Shown piece after piece: positions 1-8,478 of a DNA stretch of 64,000 nucleotides. The DNA is from Hyphomicrobiaceae bacterium (GTDB lineage Bacteria > Pseudomonadota > Alphaproteobacteria > Rhizobiales > Devosiaceae), in the NCBI GenBank assembly GCA_020638065.1, contig JACKJG010000007.1, positions 62,001 to 126,000 of the forward strand, written 5' to 3'. The translations under genes were made by a program, and so were the position numbers. The first letter of the stretch is position 1. Each line of letters begins with the position of its first letter. Under the pieces are notes generated by a model that did not search any database, was not told the origin of the DNA, and saw nothing but the letters and a program-made list of their open reading frames with translations.

Positions 1-422
1 AACGCGGCAAGGGCACCAATACCCGCTACATCAACAATATCGCCATGGAAAACGAGGACTATTGCGACAGCCTTTTGGTGACCGAGGTCTTCACCCCGGC
101 CGGGCATTGGTCGTCCTATCCGTCTCATCGTCACGACGAAGACGATTATCCGCGCATCACCTACCTCGAAGAGACCTATTATCACCGCCTGAACCCGTCC
201 GACGGCTTCGGCATTCAGCGCGTCTACACCGATGACTTGCAGCTCAACGAAACCATGGCGGTCTCCGACGGCGATGTCGTTTGTGTACCCAAAGGCCATC
301 ATCCCTGCGGCGCGCCCTACGGGTTCGAAATGTACTATCTCAACGTCATGGCCGGACCTTTGCGCAAATGGCGTTTCGTCCCCGCGCCTCAAGTCAAGTG
401 GATCATGGAGCGCGACGCCTGA
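1..422 (+). CDS. iolB: 5-deoxy-glucuronate isomerase IolB, 3' part only
   Basis: The gene enters from the left edge; codons can be read from base 3, and the stop is TGA at 420-422. IolB converts 5-deoxy-glucuronate to 2-deoxy-5-keto-gluconate in cytoplasmic myo-inositol catabolism. The visible part is the C-terminal bicupin half. It has the family's HxHDED-type metal-binding stretch (SHRHDEDD), the ETYYHR stretch, and a late KGHHP segment. These match the well-conserved IolB C-terminus, so the assignment is firm although about half of the protein is missing. The next gene starts 21 bases later on the same strand and is also of inositol-pathway type, so this is the tail of an iol operon. An ATG lies at base 45, but the reading frame is open upstream of it and the family is much longer, so 45 is not the start. 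Confidence 0.93.
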   Translation, partial: RGKGTNTRYINNIAMENEDYCDSLLVTEVFTPAGHWSSYPSHRHDEDDYPRITYLEETYYHRLNPSDGFGIQRVYTDDLQLNETMAVSDGDVVCVPKGHHPCGAPYGFEMYYLNVMAGPLRKWRFVPAPQVKWIMERDA

Positions 423-443
423 TCGCGAGCGCGGCAAGCAAGG

Positions 444-1259
444 ATGTCGTTCATGCAATTCGCGCTCAATCAGGCCACCTCGCCCAACCTGAACTTCGCC
501 GAATTCCTCGATCTGGCCGCAAACCTCGGCTGCGTCGGTGTCGAGCCGCGCAACGACATGAAGCGTCCATTATTCGATGGGTTGCCGGCCAGTGTCGCTG
601 GCCAGATGGTCCGCGACAGGGGGCTGGAAATCGTTGGGCTTAGCCAGGTCTACCCGTTCAACGATTGGTCGCCCGAGCGCCGTCGGGAGATTGTTGATCT
701 TGCGGAAACCGCTCGGCAATGTGGTGCGCCGGGCATCAATCTCATACCGCGGGTTGATGGAATTGGCACCGATCCGGACGAATGCCGCGGCAGCCTGCGC
801 ATGATCATAATCGATCTCCGTCCGATCCTGGCCGACCTGAATGTCGGCGGTTGGATCGAGCCGATCGGTTTCGAAAAATCCTCGATCCGGATCAAGCGTG
901 TTCTGGCCGAAATCATCGAGGAGCTCGGTGCCGGCGATCATTTCGGGCTGATCCACGACACATTTCAACACACGATTGCGGCCGATCCCGACATCTTTGC
1001 CGCGCAGACGGCTCTGGTGCACATTTCCGGAATTTCACACCCGGACGTGCCGCTCGATGAAAGTCAGGACGCCCATCGCGTTCTGATCGACGAAACCGAC
1101 CGGGTTGGGAATGTCACCCAGATCATCGAACTTCAGCGGCGGGGTTATCGGGGCCCGTTCTCGTTCGAGTGCACCGAGCCGGCCATCCATGCATTGCCGG
1201 ATTTAGAGTCTAGACTGGAAAGGTCGATGAACTTCTTGCGAGCCCGGATTGCGGTGTAA
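444..1259 (+). CDS. TIM-barrel sugar isomerase/epimerase, IolI/inosose-isomerase type
   Basis: A protein of 271 residues in the xylose-isomerase-like TIM-barrel superfamily (AP endonuclease family 2 fold). Visible features are the N-terminal barrel strand with GVEPRND, the metal-site segments GLIHDTFQH and VHISGISH, and FSFECTEP near the C-terminus. These fit the divalent-metal site of IolI/IolE-like enzymes. Lying directly behind iolB, it most likely acts on a keto-inositol (2-keto-myo-inositol isomerase) or a related pathway intermediate; the exact substrate cannot be read from sequence. The chosen start is preceded by AGCAAGG; a second ATG three codons later is possible. It appears to be the last gene of the iol operon, since the next gene is on the opposite strand. 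Confidence 0.8.
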   Translation: MSFMQFALNQATSPNLNFAEFLDLAANLGCVGVEPRNDMKRPLFDGLPASVAGQMVRDRGLEIVGLSQVYPFNDWSPERRREIVDLAETARQCGAPGINLIPRVDGIGTDPDECRGSLRMIIIDLRPILADLNVGGWIEPIGFEKSSIRIKRVLAEIIEELGAGDHFGLIHDTFQHTIAADPDIFAAQTALVHISGISHPDVPLDESQDAHRVLIDETDRVGNVTQIIELQRRGYRGPFSFECTEPAIHALPDLESRLERSMNFLRARIAV

Positions 1260-1434
1260 TTCCGGGGTGATTTGACGAGCGCCGAGTTGGTCCGCAGTCA
1301 GATGTTGCACATGCGGTAGCGAAGGTTCAACGCGATCGGGCAAGCGCGTTCTTTTTTCAGCACTGCCCCGAAATGCTGTCTTCGCTGCGCAAACCAGAAC
1401 TCTCAAGACATGCAGGAAACCTGCAGCCTTGGCA

Positions 1435-1872
1435 TCAGCCCAAAAGCCGGGCCAGGTGCCGAAGCGCCAATTCGTATCCGTGCGTGCCCAGCCCGGCGAT
1501 CACGCCGTCCGAACGATACGAAACATAGGAATGATGCCGGAAACGTTCACGCTGATGTACATTGGAAATGTGCACTTCGATGACCGGTCCGTCATACATT
1601 TTCAGCGCATCGAGCACGGCAATCGAGGTATGGCTGAAGGCAGCGGGATTGATGATGATTCCCGCCCCGTCCTCGCGCGCCTCATGCACCCAGTCGATAA
1701 TCTGGTGTTCTGCATTCGATTGCAGAAAACGGGTGCGCAACCCCAGCTCTCCAGCCAGTGCGGCGCATGACGTCTCGACATCGGCAAGGGTAGCCGAGCC
1801 GTAAATTTCGGGCTCCCGCTGACCCAGCAAATTCAGATTCGGGCCGTTCAGAATATAGATCAGCTTGGACAT
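1435..1872 (-). CDS. aroQ: 3-dehydroquinate dehydratase, type II
   Basis: A protein of 145 residues, the normal length for the dodecameric type II enzyme. It converts 3-dehydroquinate to 3-dehydroshikimate in the cytoplasmic shikimate pathway. The N-terminal [17 protein letters not shown] carries the flexible active-site loop with its conserved arginine and tyrosine. NPAAFSHTS and the later [11 protein letters not shown] supply the substrate-binding residues, including the catalytic histidine. In many related genomes aroQ is followed by accB-accC (biotin carboxyl carrier and carboxylase). Here the gene is followed, reading leftward, only by about 175 bases and the end of the convergent iol operon, so it appears to be monocistronic. 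Confidence 0.95.
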   Translation of the reverse strand: MSKLIYILNGPNLNLLGQREPEIYGSATLADVETSCAALAGELGLRTRFLQSNAEHQIIDWVHEAREDGAGIIINPAAFSHTSIAVLDALKMYDGPVIEVHISNVHQRERFRHHSYVSYRSDGVIAGLGTHGYELALRHLARLLG

Positions 1873-2028
1873 GGCGCTCTCCCGCGTCTCGCGACCCGTT
1901 TAGCCTAAGTGCAAATGCTTTGCATCCCGTAACCGTCTGAAATGGCTTTTGTCCGGGTCGCTGCCGACTTTCCATCGCCGCATTCGTGTGGCATCAAGCC
2001 CCTATTCGATGCGTGGAGCAGGTGGTTT

Positions 2029-2643
2029 ATGGCGATCCGGCAGCATGTGGGCGATTTGCCCGATCTTTCACAATATTCGGGTTCGGTCGCGATCGACACC
2101 GAAACCATGGGGCTCAATCCCTCGCGCGACCGGCTGTGCGTCATCCAGCTGTCGCCAGGCGATGGCAATGCCGATGTGGTGCGCCTGCCCAAGGGTCATA
2201 CCAATTCGCCCAATCTCGTCAGGCTCTTTTCCGATCCGGACGTCACCAAGATCTTCCACTTCGCGCGCTTCGACATGGCGGTGATCAAGAACCGTTTCGG
2301 CATCGACGTCACGCCCGCCTATTGCACCAAGATCGCCTCCAAACTGGTGCGCACCTATACCGATCGGCATGGCCTGAAGGACCTGGCGCGCGAACTGCTC
2401 GGCGTCGACATGTCCAAACAGCAGCAAAGCTCGGACTGGGGAGCCGACGAACTCAGCAAGGCCCAGCTCGATTATGCAGCCTCCGACGTTCTTTACCTGC
2501 ACGACCTCAAACGGCATCTCGATCTGATGCTGATGCGGGAGGGGCGTCTCGAGCTTGCGCAGAAATGCTTCGATTTCCTGCCCACGCGTGTTGATCTCGA
2601 TCTGGCCGGCTGGGCCGAAACTGACATTTTCGCCCATAGCTGA
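2029..2643 (+). CDS. rnd: Ribonuclease D family 3'-5' exonuclease, short form
   Basis: A DEDDy-type 3'-5' exoribonuclease of 204 residues. Asp23 and Glu25 in AIDTETMGL form motif I, the FHFARFDMAVI segment forms motif II, and YAASDVLYL supplies the tyrosine and aspartate of motif III. The protein ends directly after the nuclease domain and has no C-terminal HRDC domains. It therefore corresponds to the short alphaproteobacterial form rather than full-length E. coli RNase D. The frame opens 29 codons further upstream, but that extension looks non-coding. The ATG at 2029 begins the conserved part and is preceded by GGAGCAGG. It lies 14 bases before the lpt fusion gene, a conserved association in related genomes, and probably shares its transcript. 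Confidence 0.9.
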   Translation: MAIRQHVGDLPDLSQYSGSVAIDTETMGLNPSRDRLCVIQLSPGDGNADVVRLPKGHTNSPNLVRLFSDPDVTKIFHFARFDMAVIKNRFGIDVTPAYCTKIASKLVRTYTDRHGLKDLARELLGVDMSKQQQSSDWGADELSKAQLDYAASDVLYLHDLKRHLDLMLMREGRLELAQKCFDFLPTRVDLDLAGWAETDIFAHS

Positions 2644-2657
2644 TCCGAAGGCGGACC

Positions 2658-4259
2658 ATGGCGTTGCAAGCCGCAGATAACGGTCTTGTTGTCGACCCGC
2701 ACCAGAGTGCGGCGTCGCGCGGGCGGCTATACTCCAGGTTGTTGTGGCGCAACCGCCTGATCGGGTTCTTGCGTTGGGCCGTCCCGCTGCTTGGCCTCGC
2801 GCTTGCCGGTTTTCTGATCGGTTCGATCATCATCGCCAACCTGGCCAAGGATTACGGCATCAAACGCTTGCGGCTCGAAGATGACAAGATCGTCGTCGAT
2901 ACGCCCGAATATTCCGGGGTGATGAGCGACGGAACCACCTACAGCGTGGTTGCCGAGGCCGCGAAAATTCAGATTGATGATACCGACATCATCGACCTGG
3001 AAACCGCGACCATCAAGACTGAGGACAAGAGAGACTACAGCCTGACCGCCAGATCGGATTTTGCCGTTCTCGACTTGAAAGAACAGACCGTGACTGTTCC
3101 GGACCTGATGCGCACCGTCGACAGCGACGGGGTTCGCGGCTGGCTGCACCAAGCCCTGATCGAATGGCGCGACCAGACCCTGACAAGCTCTGGTGACGTG
3201 AGATTCAAGTTCCCCGACGGTGGAGACATCAACGCCGCGTCGCTCAAATATGATGCTGACAAGGATATCTGGAACTTCCGGCAGGCGGTCTATCGTACAC
3301 CCAGCCAGGCCACGGAGACGGAAAATGCCGGCGCAGGTGGCGGGGCGGAGACCGCCGCGCCTGAAAGCGATACTGGTGAGGACGACACGGTTTACGATGT
3401 GGTCACAGGCGATCGCCTGGTTGTGCGCGAGAAACCCAATAACGCAACTTTCACCGGCAATGTCGTGGTCACGCGCCCGGACCTGACAGTGTGGGCGGAC
3501 GAAATTCTGGTCCAGTTCGCGGCGGCCCGCATGCAGGACCCGTCGCTGTTTACTGCGACCGGCAATGTCAAACTCAAGGACGATGTGCAAACGGTCACCG
3601 GCGACAGCGGTGTTTATGATCCCAACACCAAGATCATGCACGTCACCGGCGACGTCGCGGTCAAAACCGATAGCGGCCTGGTCAAGGCTCCGGAACTGAC
3701 CTCGAATCTTGAAACTCATGTCAGCGAATTCACGACCGGCGGCTCCGGCAAGGTGAGCGGCGATTTTCATTCCGAGGATGACGTCAAGGTCGTCTCGGAC
3801 CGCTTTGTCGTCCGGCGCGATGATAACGTGGCGGAGTTCATCGGCAATGTCATTGTCGATCAGAACAAGCTCAGGGTCTTTGCCGATCGGGTCGTGGTTT
3901 ATCTGGCGGAAGGTGGTTCCGACGAAATCCGCTATTATGAGGCCTTCGGGAACGTTGTGATCAAGGAGCCGGACCAGACCTCGACCGGTGACCGCGGCCA
4001 TTATGACCCCAACACGCGAATCATGCGCCTGACCGGAAATGTGAAAGTGACCAACAAGTCCGGAACTGTTGATGCCAGCCAGTTGGTGGTCAATCTCAAG
4101 ACCAATGTGTCGACCTTCACCGCCAGTGGCGAAAACCGCGTCACCGGCGTTTTCCGGTCCAACGACAATGGTGGCAATTCAGGCGGTCTGTTTTCCAGCC
4201 AGGATGGAAGTGGCCAGTCCGGCGGCGGGGGAGGCAGCGATGCACCGCTCGATCTCTGA
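2658..4259 (+). CDS. LptC-LptA-LptA fusion, LPS transport bridge protein
   Basis: A protein of 533 residues that joins two normally separate parts of the lipopolysaccharide exporter. Residues about 1-60 hold a basic N-terminus and one membrane anchor (AVPLLGLALAGFLIGSIIIANL). Residues about 65-210 form an LptC jellyroll. A linker of about 25 residues rich in Glu, Ala and Gly follows (around 212-240). Two OstA/LptA-type repeats then occupy about 245-370 and 375-505, marked by GDRLVVREK, the pair GVYDPNTKIM and GHYDPNTRIM, and FTGNVVV/FIGNVIV. The C-terminus is a Gly/Ser-rich tail. No LptA signal peptide remains, so the LptA part should enter the periplasm through the LptC anchor. lptB follows after 24 bases, and no separate lptA is present. 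AAGGCGG precedes the ATG. Confidence 0.9.
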   Translation: MALQAADNGLVVDPHQSAASRGRLYSRLLWRNRLIGFLRWAVPLLGLALAGFLIGSIIIANLAKDYGIKRLRLEDDKIVVDTPEYSGVMSDGTTYSVVAEAAKIQIDDTDIIDLETATIKTEDKRDYSLTARSDFAVLDLKEQTVTVPDLMRTVDSDGVRGWLHQALIEWRDQTLTSSGDVRFKFPDGGDINAASLKYDADKDIWNFRQAVYRTPSQATETENAGAGGGAETAAPESDTGEDDTVYDVVTGDRLVVREKPNNATFTGNVVVTRPDLTVWADEILVQFAAARMQDPSLFTATGNVKLKDDVQTVTGDSGVYDPNTKIMHVTGDVAVKTDSGLVKAPELTSNLETHVSEFTTGGSGKVSGDFHSEDDVKVVSDRFVVRRDDNVAEFIGNVIVDQNKLRVFADRVVVYLAEGGSDEIRYYEAFGNVVIKEPDQTSTGDRGHYDPNTRIMRLTGNVKVTNKSGTVDASQLVVNLKTNVSTFTASGENRVTGVFRSNDNGGNSGGLFSSQDGSGQSGGGGGSDAPLDL

Positions 4260-4283
4260 CGGCCAGTGCAAGGGAAGAACGTG

Positions 4284-5015
4284 ATGGACCAGAGCGGCTG
4301 GCTTGTGGCCCATGGCCTCGCCAAATCCTTTGGCAAGCGCGCGGTTGTACGCGACGTTTCCCTAGCCGTGCGGCGCGGAGAGGCCGTGGGGCTTCTGGGG
4401 TCCAATGGTGCCGGCAAGACAACGGTTTTCACCATGATCATGGGACTCGTCAAACCCGACAAGGGACGGATCCTGCTCGACGGGCGCGACATCACCCATT
4501 TGCCGCTTTTCCAGCGCGGCCGCCTGGGCGTCGGCTATCTGCCGCAGGAGCCATCGATCTTTCGCGGCCTGAGCGTCAAGGACAATATTCTCGCCATCCT
4601 GGAAGGCCACATCCGCTCCCGCAAACAGCGCCTGATGCGGCTCGAACAATTGCTCGATGAGTTTTCCATCACCCATTTGAAGGATGCCAATGCGCTGGCG
4701 CTTTCCGGCGGCGAACGCCGGCGCGCCGAAATTGCCCGCGCCCTGGCCGCGGACCCGGTCATCATGCTGCTCGACGAGCCCTTCGCCGGCGTCGATCCGA
4801 TCGCGGTCTCCGATATTCAGGGCCTGGTTCGCCAGCTGACCGACCGCGGTATCGGCGTTCTGATCACCGATCACTCGGTGCGCGAAACCCTCGGACTCGT
4901 CGACCGGGCCTATCTGATGCATGGCGGACATGTCGTCATTCAGGGCACGCCCGAAACGATCGCCCAAGACCCGGATGCCCGCCGCGTCTACCTTGGCGAC
5001 AGCTTCACATTCTAG
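4284..5015 (+). CDS. lptB: LPS export ABC transporter ATPase LptB
   Basis: Cytoplasmic ATPase of the Lpt exporter, about 243 residues. It drives LPS extraction by LptF/LptG, which are not in this window. Visible motifs are Walker A GSNGAGKTT, the Q-loop in YLPQEPSIF, the signature LSGGERRR, Walker B IMLLDEPFAGVDP and the switch histidine in ITDHSVRETL. Sequences such as DITHLPLFQRGRLGVGYL are typical of LptB rather than other small ABC ATPases. A GTG lies at 4266 and another at 4281, but AGGGAAG six bases upstream of the ATG favours 4284. The gene directly follows the LptC-LptA fusion, so the two proteins of the same machine are co-transcribed. Confidence 0.94.
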   Translation: MDQSGWLVAHGLAKSFGKRAVVRDVSLAVRRGEAVGLLGSNGAGKTTVFTMIMGLVKPDKGRILLDGRDITHLPLFQRGRLGVGYLPQEPSIFRGLSVKDNILAILEGHIRSRKQRLMRLEQLLDEFSITHLKDANALALSGGERRRAEIARALAADPVIMLLDEPFAGVDPIAVSDIQGLVRQLTDRGIGVLITDHSVRETLGLVDRAYLMHGGHVVIQGTPETIAQDPDARRVYLGDSFTF

Positions 5016-5022
5016 TGCCAGC

Positions 5023-6045
5023 ATGGCGTCGCAGATATTTCAGCGCGGCTATGGAATGCACATTTCAGGCATGAAAATTCCCGAAGTGAGGTTTGTCGGC
5101 GGGCCCAGCGCCGACCTGACGATCGCTTGCGTCGCCAATTGTCATGCCGACGACGCCATCAGGTTCTTGTGCGCACACATTGGGGTCGGTGCATCAAAAA
5201 TCCTGCTCTACGACGACGGTATCAGGCGCGTCGAAAAAATTGCGCAATTGCCTGCGCCCATTCGGCGCCGGGTTGAAATCATTCCAGTGGAATCCGTGAT
5301 TCCCGATCGCAGCCAATTCGAAAACTTCAATGACGTCCAGCGAATTCTCTACAATATTGCCTATGCGGCATCCAAAACGTCGTGGTTCGCCGCCATAGAT
5401 GTCGATGAGATCATTGCCCCTGCAGGTCGAGATTTGCGCACCCAACTGCAGTCGGTCCCGTCCGGTCTGGACATGATCACCTTGGCACCTGCCGAGATGG
5501 TATGGCCGGCGGGAACCAGACGTTATTACGCCGCATGGAGCGCCCATGCCGTCAGGTTGAGATGTGTCATCTCACAAAAGGACCGCCAGGACACTCTGTT
5601 GAGCCGGCGGGGATTTACGGCCCACGCCATGGGCAAATCCATCGTTCGCACCAATCTGAAGGTCAACATTACCGTGCATGGCGCGCAGCCGGTCGATGGG
5701 CCACAGCTCGTCCGTGACGAGATTTCGGCATTACTGTTCCATTTCGACGCAATTTCGTTTCCCCATTGGTTTGATAAGGCACGCGGTTCGCAAACCTATA
5801 ACAAAGGCGCCAAACGGTCCGATCGAAGAACGAGACTTCTGGTGTCTGCTGCGATGTCTGAAGCTGCCAGTGAGGCAGAACTTTTTTTTGACAGGCATTT
5901 CTGTCTGACTCCTAGCCAGATTCGAAACCTGCTTGCGCGCGATGCCGTTCTTGCACTCGGTCTCGGCTGGCGCCTTCTGTTCCGGTATCCGGTGATGTTT
6001 CACAGGCTGTCGGGAATCGTGCGGATTTTCTCGAAAGCGCGCTGA
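5023..6045 (+). CDS. Glycosyltransferase, GT2-like with GT-A fold
   Basis: A predicted soluble glycosyltransferase of about 340 residues. The N-terminal ADLTIACVANCHADDA followed by KILLYDDGI resembles the nucleotide-sugar-binding start of GT-A enzymes of the Glyco_tranf_2_4 type (one where the enzyme describes a donor-binding loop about people-like 'face the consequences' cell-surface glycan clusters is not implied). AAIDVDEIIAP supplies the DxD metal motif, and a basic region with conserved Trp and Phe (SFPHWFDKARG) follows. Donor and acceptor are unknown. Its position between lptB and rpoN, where related genomes usually have no gene, suggests a surface-glycan role or simple insertion. The start is uncertain: ATGs at 5023, 5056 and 5071 all lack a good ribosome site. 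5023 was taken because it lies just 7 bases after the lptB stop. Confidence 0.75.
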   Translation: MASQIFQRGYGMHISGMKIPEVRFVGGPSADLTIACVANCHADDAIRFLCAHIGVGASKILLYDDGIRRVEKIAQLPAPIRRRVEIIPVESVIPDRSQFENFNDVQRILYNIAYAASKTSWFAAIDVDEIIAPAGRDLRTQLQSVPSGLDMITLAPAEMVWPAGTRRYYAAWSAHAVRLRCVISQKDRQDTLLSRRGFTAHAMGKSIVRTNLKVNITVHGAQPVDGPQLVRDEISALLFHFDAISFPHWFDKARGSQTYNKGAKRSDRRTRLLVSAAMSEAASEAELFFDRHFCLTPSQIRNLLARDAVLALGLGWRLLFRYPVMFHRLSGIVRIFSKAR

Positions 6046-6105
6046 GCGGGTTTCCAACACCGCAAAAGCGACTTCAGGCTGCGCCCAATCCCCGTTAACC
6101 GGCAA

Positions 6106-6122
6106 TTGGCACAAAACTTGTA
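6106..6122 (+). promoter_or_regulatory. Sigma-54-type (-24/-12) promoter upstream of rpoN
   Basis: The 17 bases read TTGGCACAAAACTTGTA. Against the sigma-54 consensus YTGGCACGRNNNTTGCW only two positions differ, and the invariant GG of the -24 element is present with correct spacing; the -12 element reads GT rather than GC. It ends 45 bases before the rpoN start. This would make rpoN expression subject to its own product. Several rhizobial rpoN genes are known to be autoregulated. The match is seen in the sequence; its activity is inferred. Confidence 0.55.
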
Positions 6123-6167
6123 TGTGGCGCCCAAATCGGGGTAAAAGGTACCGGACGCGTTTCGAAC

Positions 6168-7688
6168 GTGGTGGGGTTGAACAAGGTGGCATTGACACCC
6201 AGGCTGGAAATGCGGCAGGCCCAGAGCCTGACGTTGACGCCGCAATTGATGCAGTCGATCCGGCTGCTGCAGCTCTCGCATCTCGAGCTCAACGCCTTTG
6301 TCGAAGCGGAATTGCTGCGCAATCCCCTGCTTGAGTCCGCGGAACCCGAAAACAATTCCGACCGCGACGCCGATCAGGGACCGACCGGCAACGAGGATTT
6401 CGCCGAGGATCTGGTGCAGCACGGCGAACATCTGGATGCGGCCGGCGACATCGCCACCAGCATGGATACCGAAGTCGACAATGTCTTTCCCGAACAGGTT
6501 GGCCAGGATTCTGTGCGTGAAGCTACCCACGCGCCTGCCATTCGGGGACATCAGTCCGAAGATGCGCCCGACATCGAACAATATGTGGCCTCCGGCACCA
6601 CCCTTGCCGAGCATCTGGCCGCCCAGACCAATCTGATTTTTTCCCACCCCGCGGACAGAATCATTGCCCGGAGCCTGATCGACAATCTCGACGAGGCGGG
6701 TTATCTCTGCGCGGATTGCCAGCAGCTTGCCGAGCAGCTGGGAACCGAAATCGAGGATGTCGAAGCCGTGCTCGAGGCCGCCCAGACCTGCGAGCCCGCC
6801 GGCGTCTTCGCCCGCAACGTGACGGAATGCCTTGCTCTGCAATTGCGGGAAAAAGACCGTCTCGATCCGATGATGCAGGGTCTGCTCGACAATCTTGGTC
6901 TTCTGGCCAATCACGAATTGCCCAAACTGATGAAACTGGTGGGCTGCACCGCCGATGATCTGGCCGACATGCTGGCTGAATTGAAGCGGCTGGACCCCAA
7001 GCCCGGCCTGAGGTTCGATGGCGCACCGGCGCAGGCGATCGTGCCCGATGTCTATGTGCGCCAGAGCCCGGATGGCGGCTGGGCGGTGGAACTCAATTCC
7101 GACATTCTGCCTCGGGTTCTGGTCAATCGTACATATTATGCGACCGTCTCGAAAAAGGTGCGCTCGCCCAATGAAAAGGAATTCCTGGTCGATTGCCTGC
7201 AAACCGCCAACTGGCTGACCAAGTCGCTCGACCAGCGCGCCCAGACCATTCTCAAGGTCGCAACCGAAATCGTCCGCAAACAGGATGCCTTTCTGGTGCA
7301 TGGGGTGACCCACCTCAAGCCGATGACCCTCAAGATGGTTGCCGATGAAATCGAAATGCATGAATCGACCGTTAGCCGGGTGACGGCAAACAAGTACATT
7401 TCCACGCCGCGCGGCCTGTTCGAGATGAAATACTTCTTCACCACCGGCCTTAGCGGCAGCGAGGGGGGTGAAGACCATTCTGCCGAATCCGTCCGCCATT
7501 TCATCAAGCAGATGGTGGATGCCGAAAGCCCGAAGAAGATCCTCTCGGATGATGCGATCGCGGCCAGAATGAGTTCTGAGCATGGCATTGAAGTTGCCCG
7601 CCGCACGGTGACCAAATATCGCGAAGCGATGAACATTCCCTCCTCGGTGATCAGGCGGCGGCAGAAGCGCTCGCTTGTTGGCGTCTGA
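6168..7688 (+). CDS. rpoN: RNA polymerase sigma-54 factor
   Basis: A sigma-54 factor of 506 residues. The N-terminal region I contains the Gln- and Leu-rich stretch SLTLTPQLMQSIRLLQLSHLEL, shortened here to its start, that contacts activators. An acidic region II follows (EPENNSDRDADQ). The core-binding domain comes next, and the C-terminal RpoN box ARRTVTKYREAMNIPSS reads the -24 element. It directs transcription of activator-dependent genes such as nitrogen assimilation. GTG codons at 6168 and 6171 are possible starts; 6168 gives the full conserved N-terminus. hpf and ptsN follow on the same strand, the classic rpoN-hpf-ptsN arrangement. A sigma-54-like promoter lies 45 bases upstream. The long open frame on the opposite strand is a codon-bias shadow. 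Confidence 0.96.
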   Translation: MVGLNKVALTPRLEMRQAQSLTLTPQLMQSIRLLQLSHLELNAFVEAELLRNPLLESAEPENNSDRDADQGPTGNEDFAEDLVQHGEHLDAAGDIATSMDTEVDNVFPEQVGQDSVREATHAPAIRGHQSEDAPDIEQYVASGTTLAEHLAAQTNLIFSHPADRIIARSLIDNLDEAGYLCADCQQLAEQLGTEIEDVEAVLEAAQTCEPAGVFARNVTECLALQLREKDRLDPMMQGLLDNLGLLANHELPKLMKLVGCTADDLADMLAELKRLDPKPGLRFDGAPAQAIVPDVYVRQSPDGGWAVELNSDILPRVLVNRTYYATVSKKVRSPNEKEFLVDCLQTANWLTKSLDQRAQTILKVATEIVRKQDAFLVHGVTHLKPMTLKMVADEIEMHESTVSRVTANKYISTPRGLFEMKYFFTTGLSGSEGGEDHSAESVRHFIKQMVDAESPKKILSDDAIAARMSSEHGIEVARRTVTKYREAMNIPSSVIRRRQKRSLVGV

Positions 7689-7849
7689 ACCCGATTGGGA
7701 AATTCGCCTTGCGACCGTTGATTTGCCTCAAAGACTTTCCACATGGATTGCAGACAAGGCGCGACTGGCGCTAATTTCGTTCCCGGGTGGAGGAAGGCGC
7801 CGCAAGACGTCGAACTTGAGCGCCACCGCAATTGAAAGGCAAATGAACA

Positions 7850-8419
7850 ATGACCCTACGCGTATCAGGCAAGAACATGGATGTGGGCCAGGCATTGACC
7901 GAAAAGGCGCAGGAACGCGTCGAGGCGGCTGTGGGCAAATATTTCGATGGCAATTATGACGGCCAGCTGACCATTGAACACGAGGGTTTCGGTTTCCGCT
8001 CCGATATCGTTCTTCACCTTGATACCGGTGTCATTCTGCGTGCCCATGCCATGGCGGGCGATGCAATTTCCGCTTTCGAGGAAACGGCGGATCACGTCGA
8101 AAAGCGCCTGCGTCGCTACAAGCGCAAGCTCAAGGACCATCGCCGCCCCAAGGATCAGGATTCGCCCATGGCGCAATCCTACATTCTAGCGTCTCCTGAC
8201 ATCCACGATGAAGTTGAGGAAGATTTTTCCCCGGCCATCATTGCCGAGAGCCTGTCGAGCCTCAAATCCATGAGCGTCGGCGAGGCTGTGATGGAACTTG
8301 ATTTGACCCAGGCCGACGTTCAGGTCTTTTTGCACGCTGGACATGGCGGCGTGAATGTGGTTTACCGCCGGGCCGACGGCAACATCGGGTGGATAGACCC
8401 GGCGCTGGCAAAGAAATGA
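7850..8419 (+). CDS. hpf: Ribosome hibernation promoting factor, long form
   Basis: A protein of 189 residues with the N-terminal S30AE/HPF domain (about 1-100), where MTLRVSGKNMDVGQAL opens the beta-alpha-beta fold and a basic helix VEKRLRRYKRKLKDH binds 16S rRNA. A short linker and a C-terminal dimerisation domain (about 130-185) follow, marked by MSVGEAVMELDL and VNVVYRRADGNIGWIDP. The long form dimerises 70S ribosomes into inactive 100S particles in stationary phase or under starvation. The ATG is preceded by AAAGG. About 160 bases separate it from rpoN, enough for its own promoter, but none was clear. ptsN follows 59 bases downstream. Confidence 0.94.
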   Translation: MTLRVSGKNMDVGQALTEKAQERVEAAVGKYFDGNYDGQLTIEHEGFGFRSDIVLHLDTGVILRAHAMAGDAISAFEETADHVEKRLRRYKRKLKDHRRPKDQDSPMAQSYILASPDIHDEVEEDFSPAIIAESLSSLKSMSVGEAVMELDLTQADVQVFLHAGHGGVNVVYRRADGNIGWIDPALAKK

Positions 8420-8478
8420 GACTGCCGGCCGCGCCGCGAAATGCTTGAAACAAAGCCAAGACAAAGGCTCCGTTTGGA

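Noticed and set aside
1411..1425. Hairpin TGCAGG-AAA-CCTGCA as terminator between the iol genes and aroQ
   Set aside because: The inverted repeat is perfect but short (6 bp) and no T-run follows on either strand.
6000..7583. A 527-codon minus-strand frame opposite rpoN
   Set aside because: Fully antisense to a clear rpoN gene, without recognisable domains or a ribosome site.
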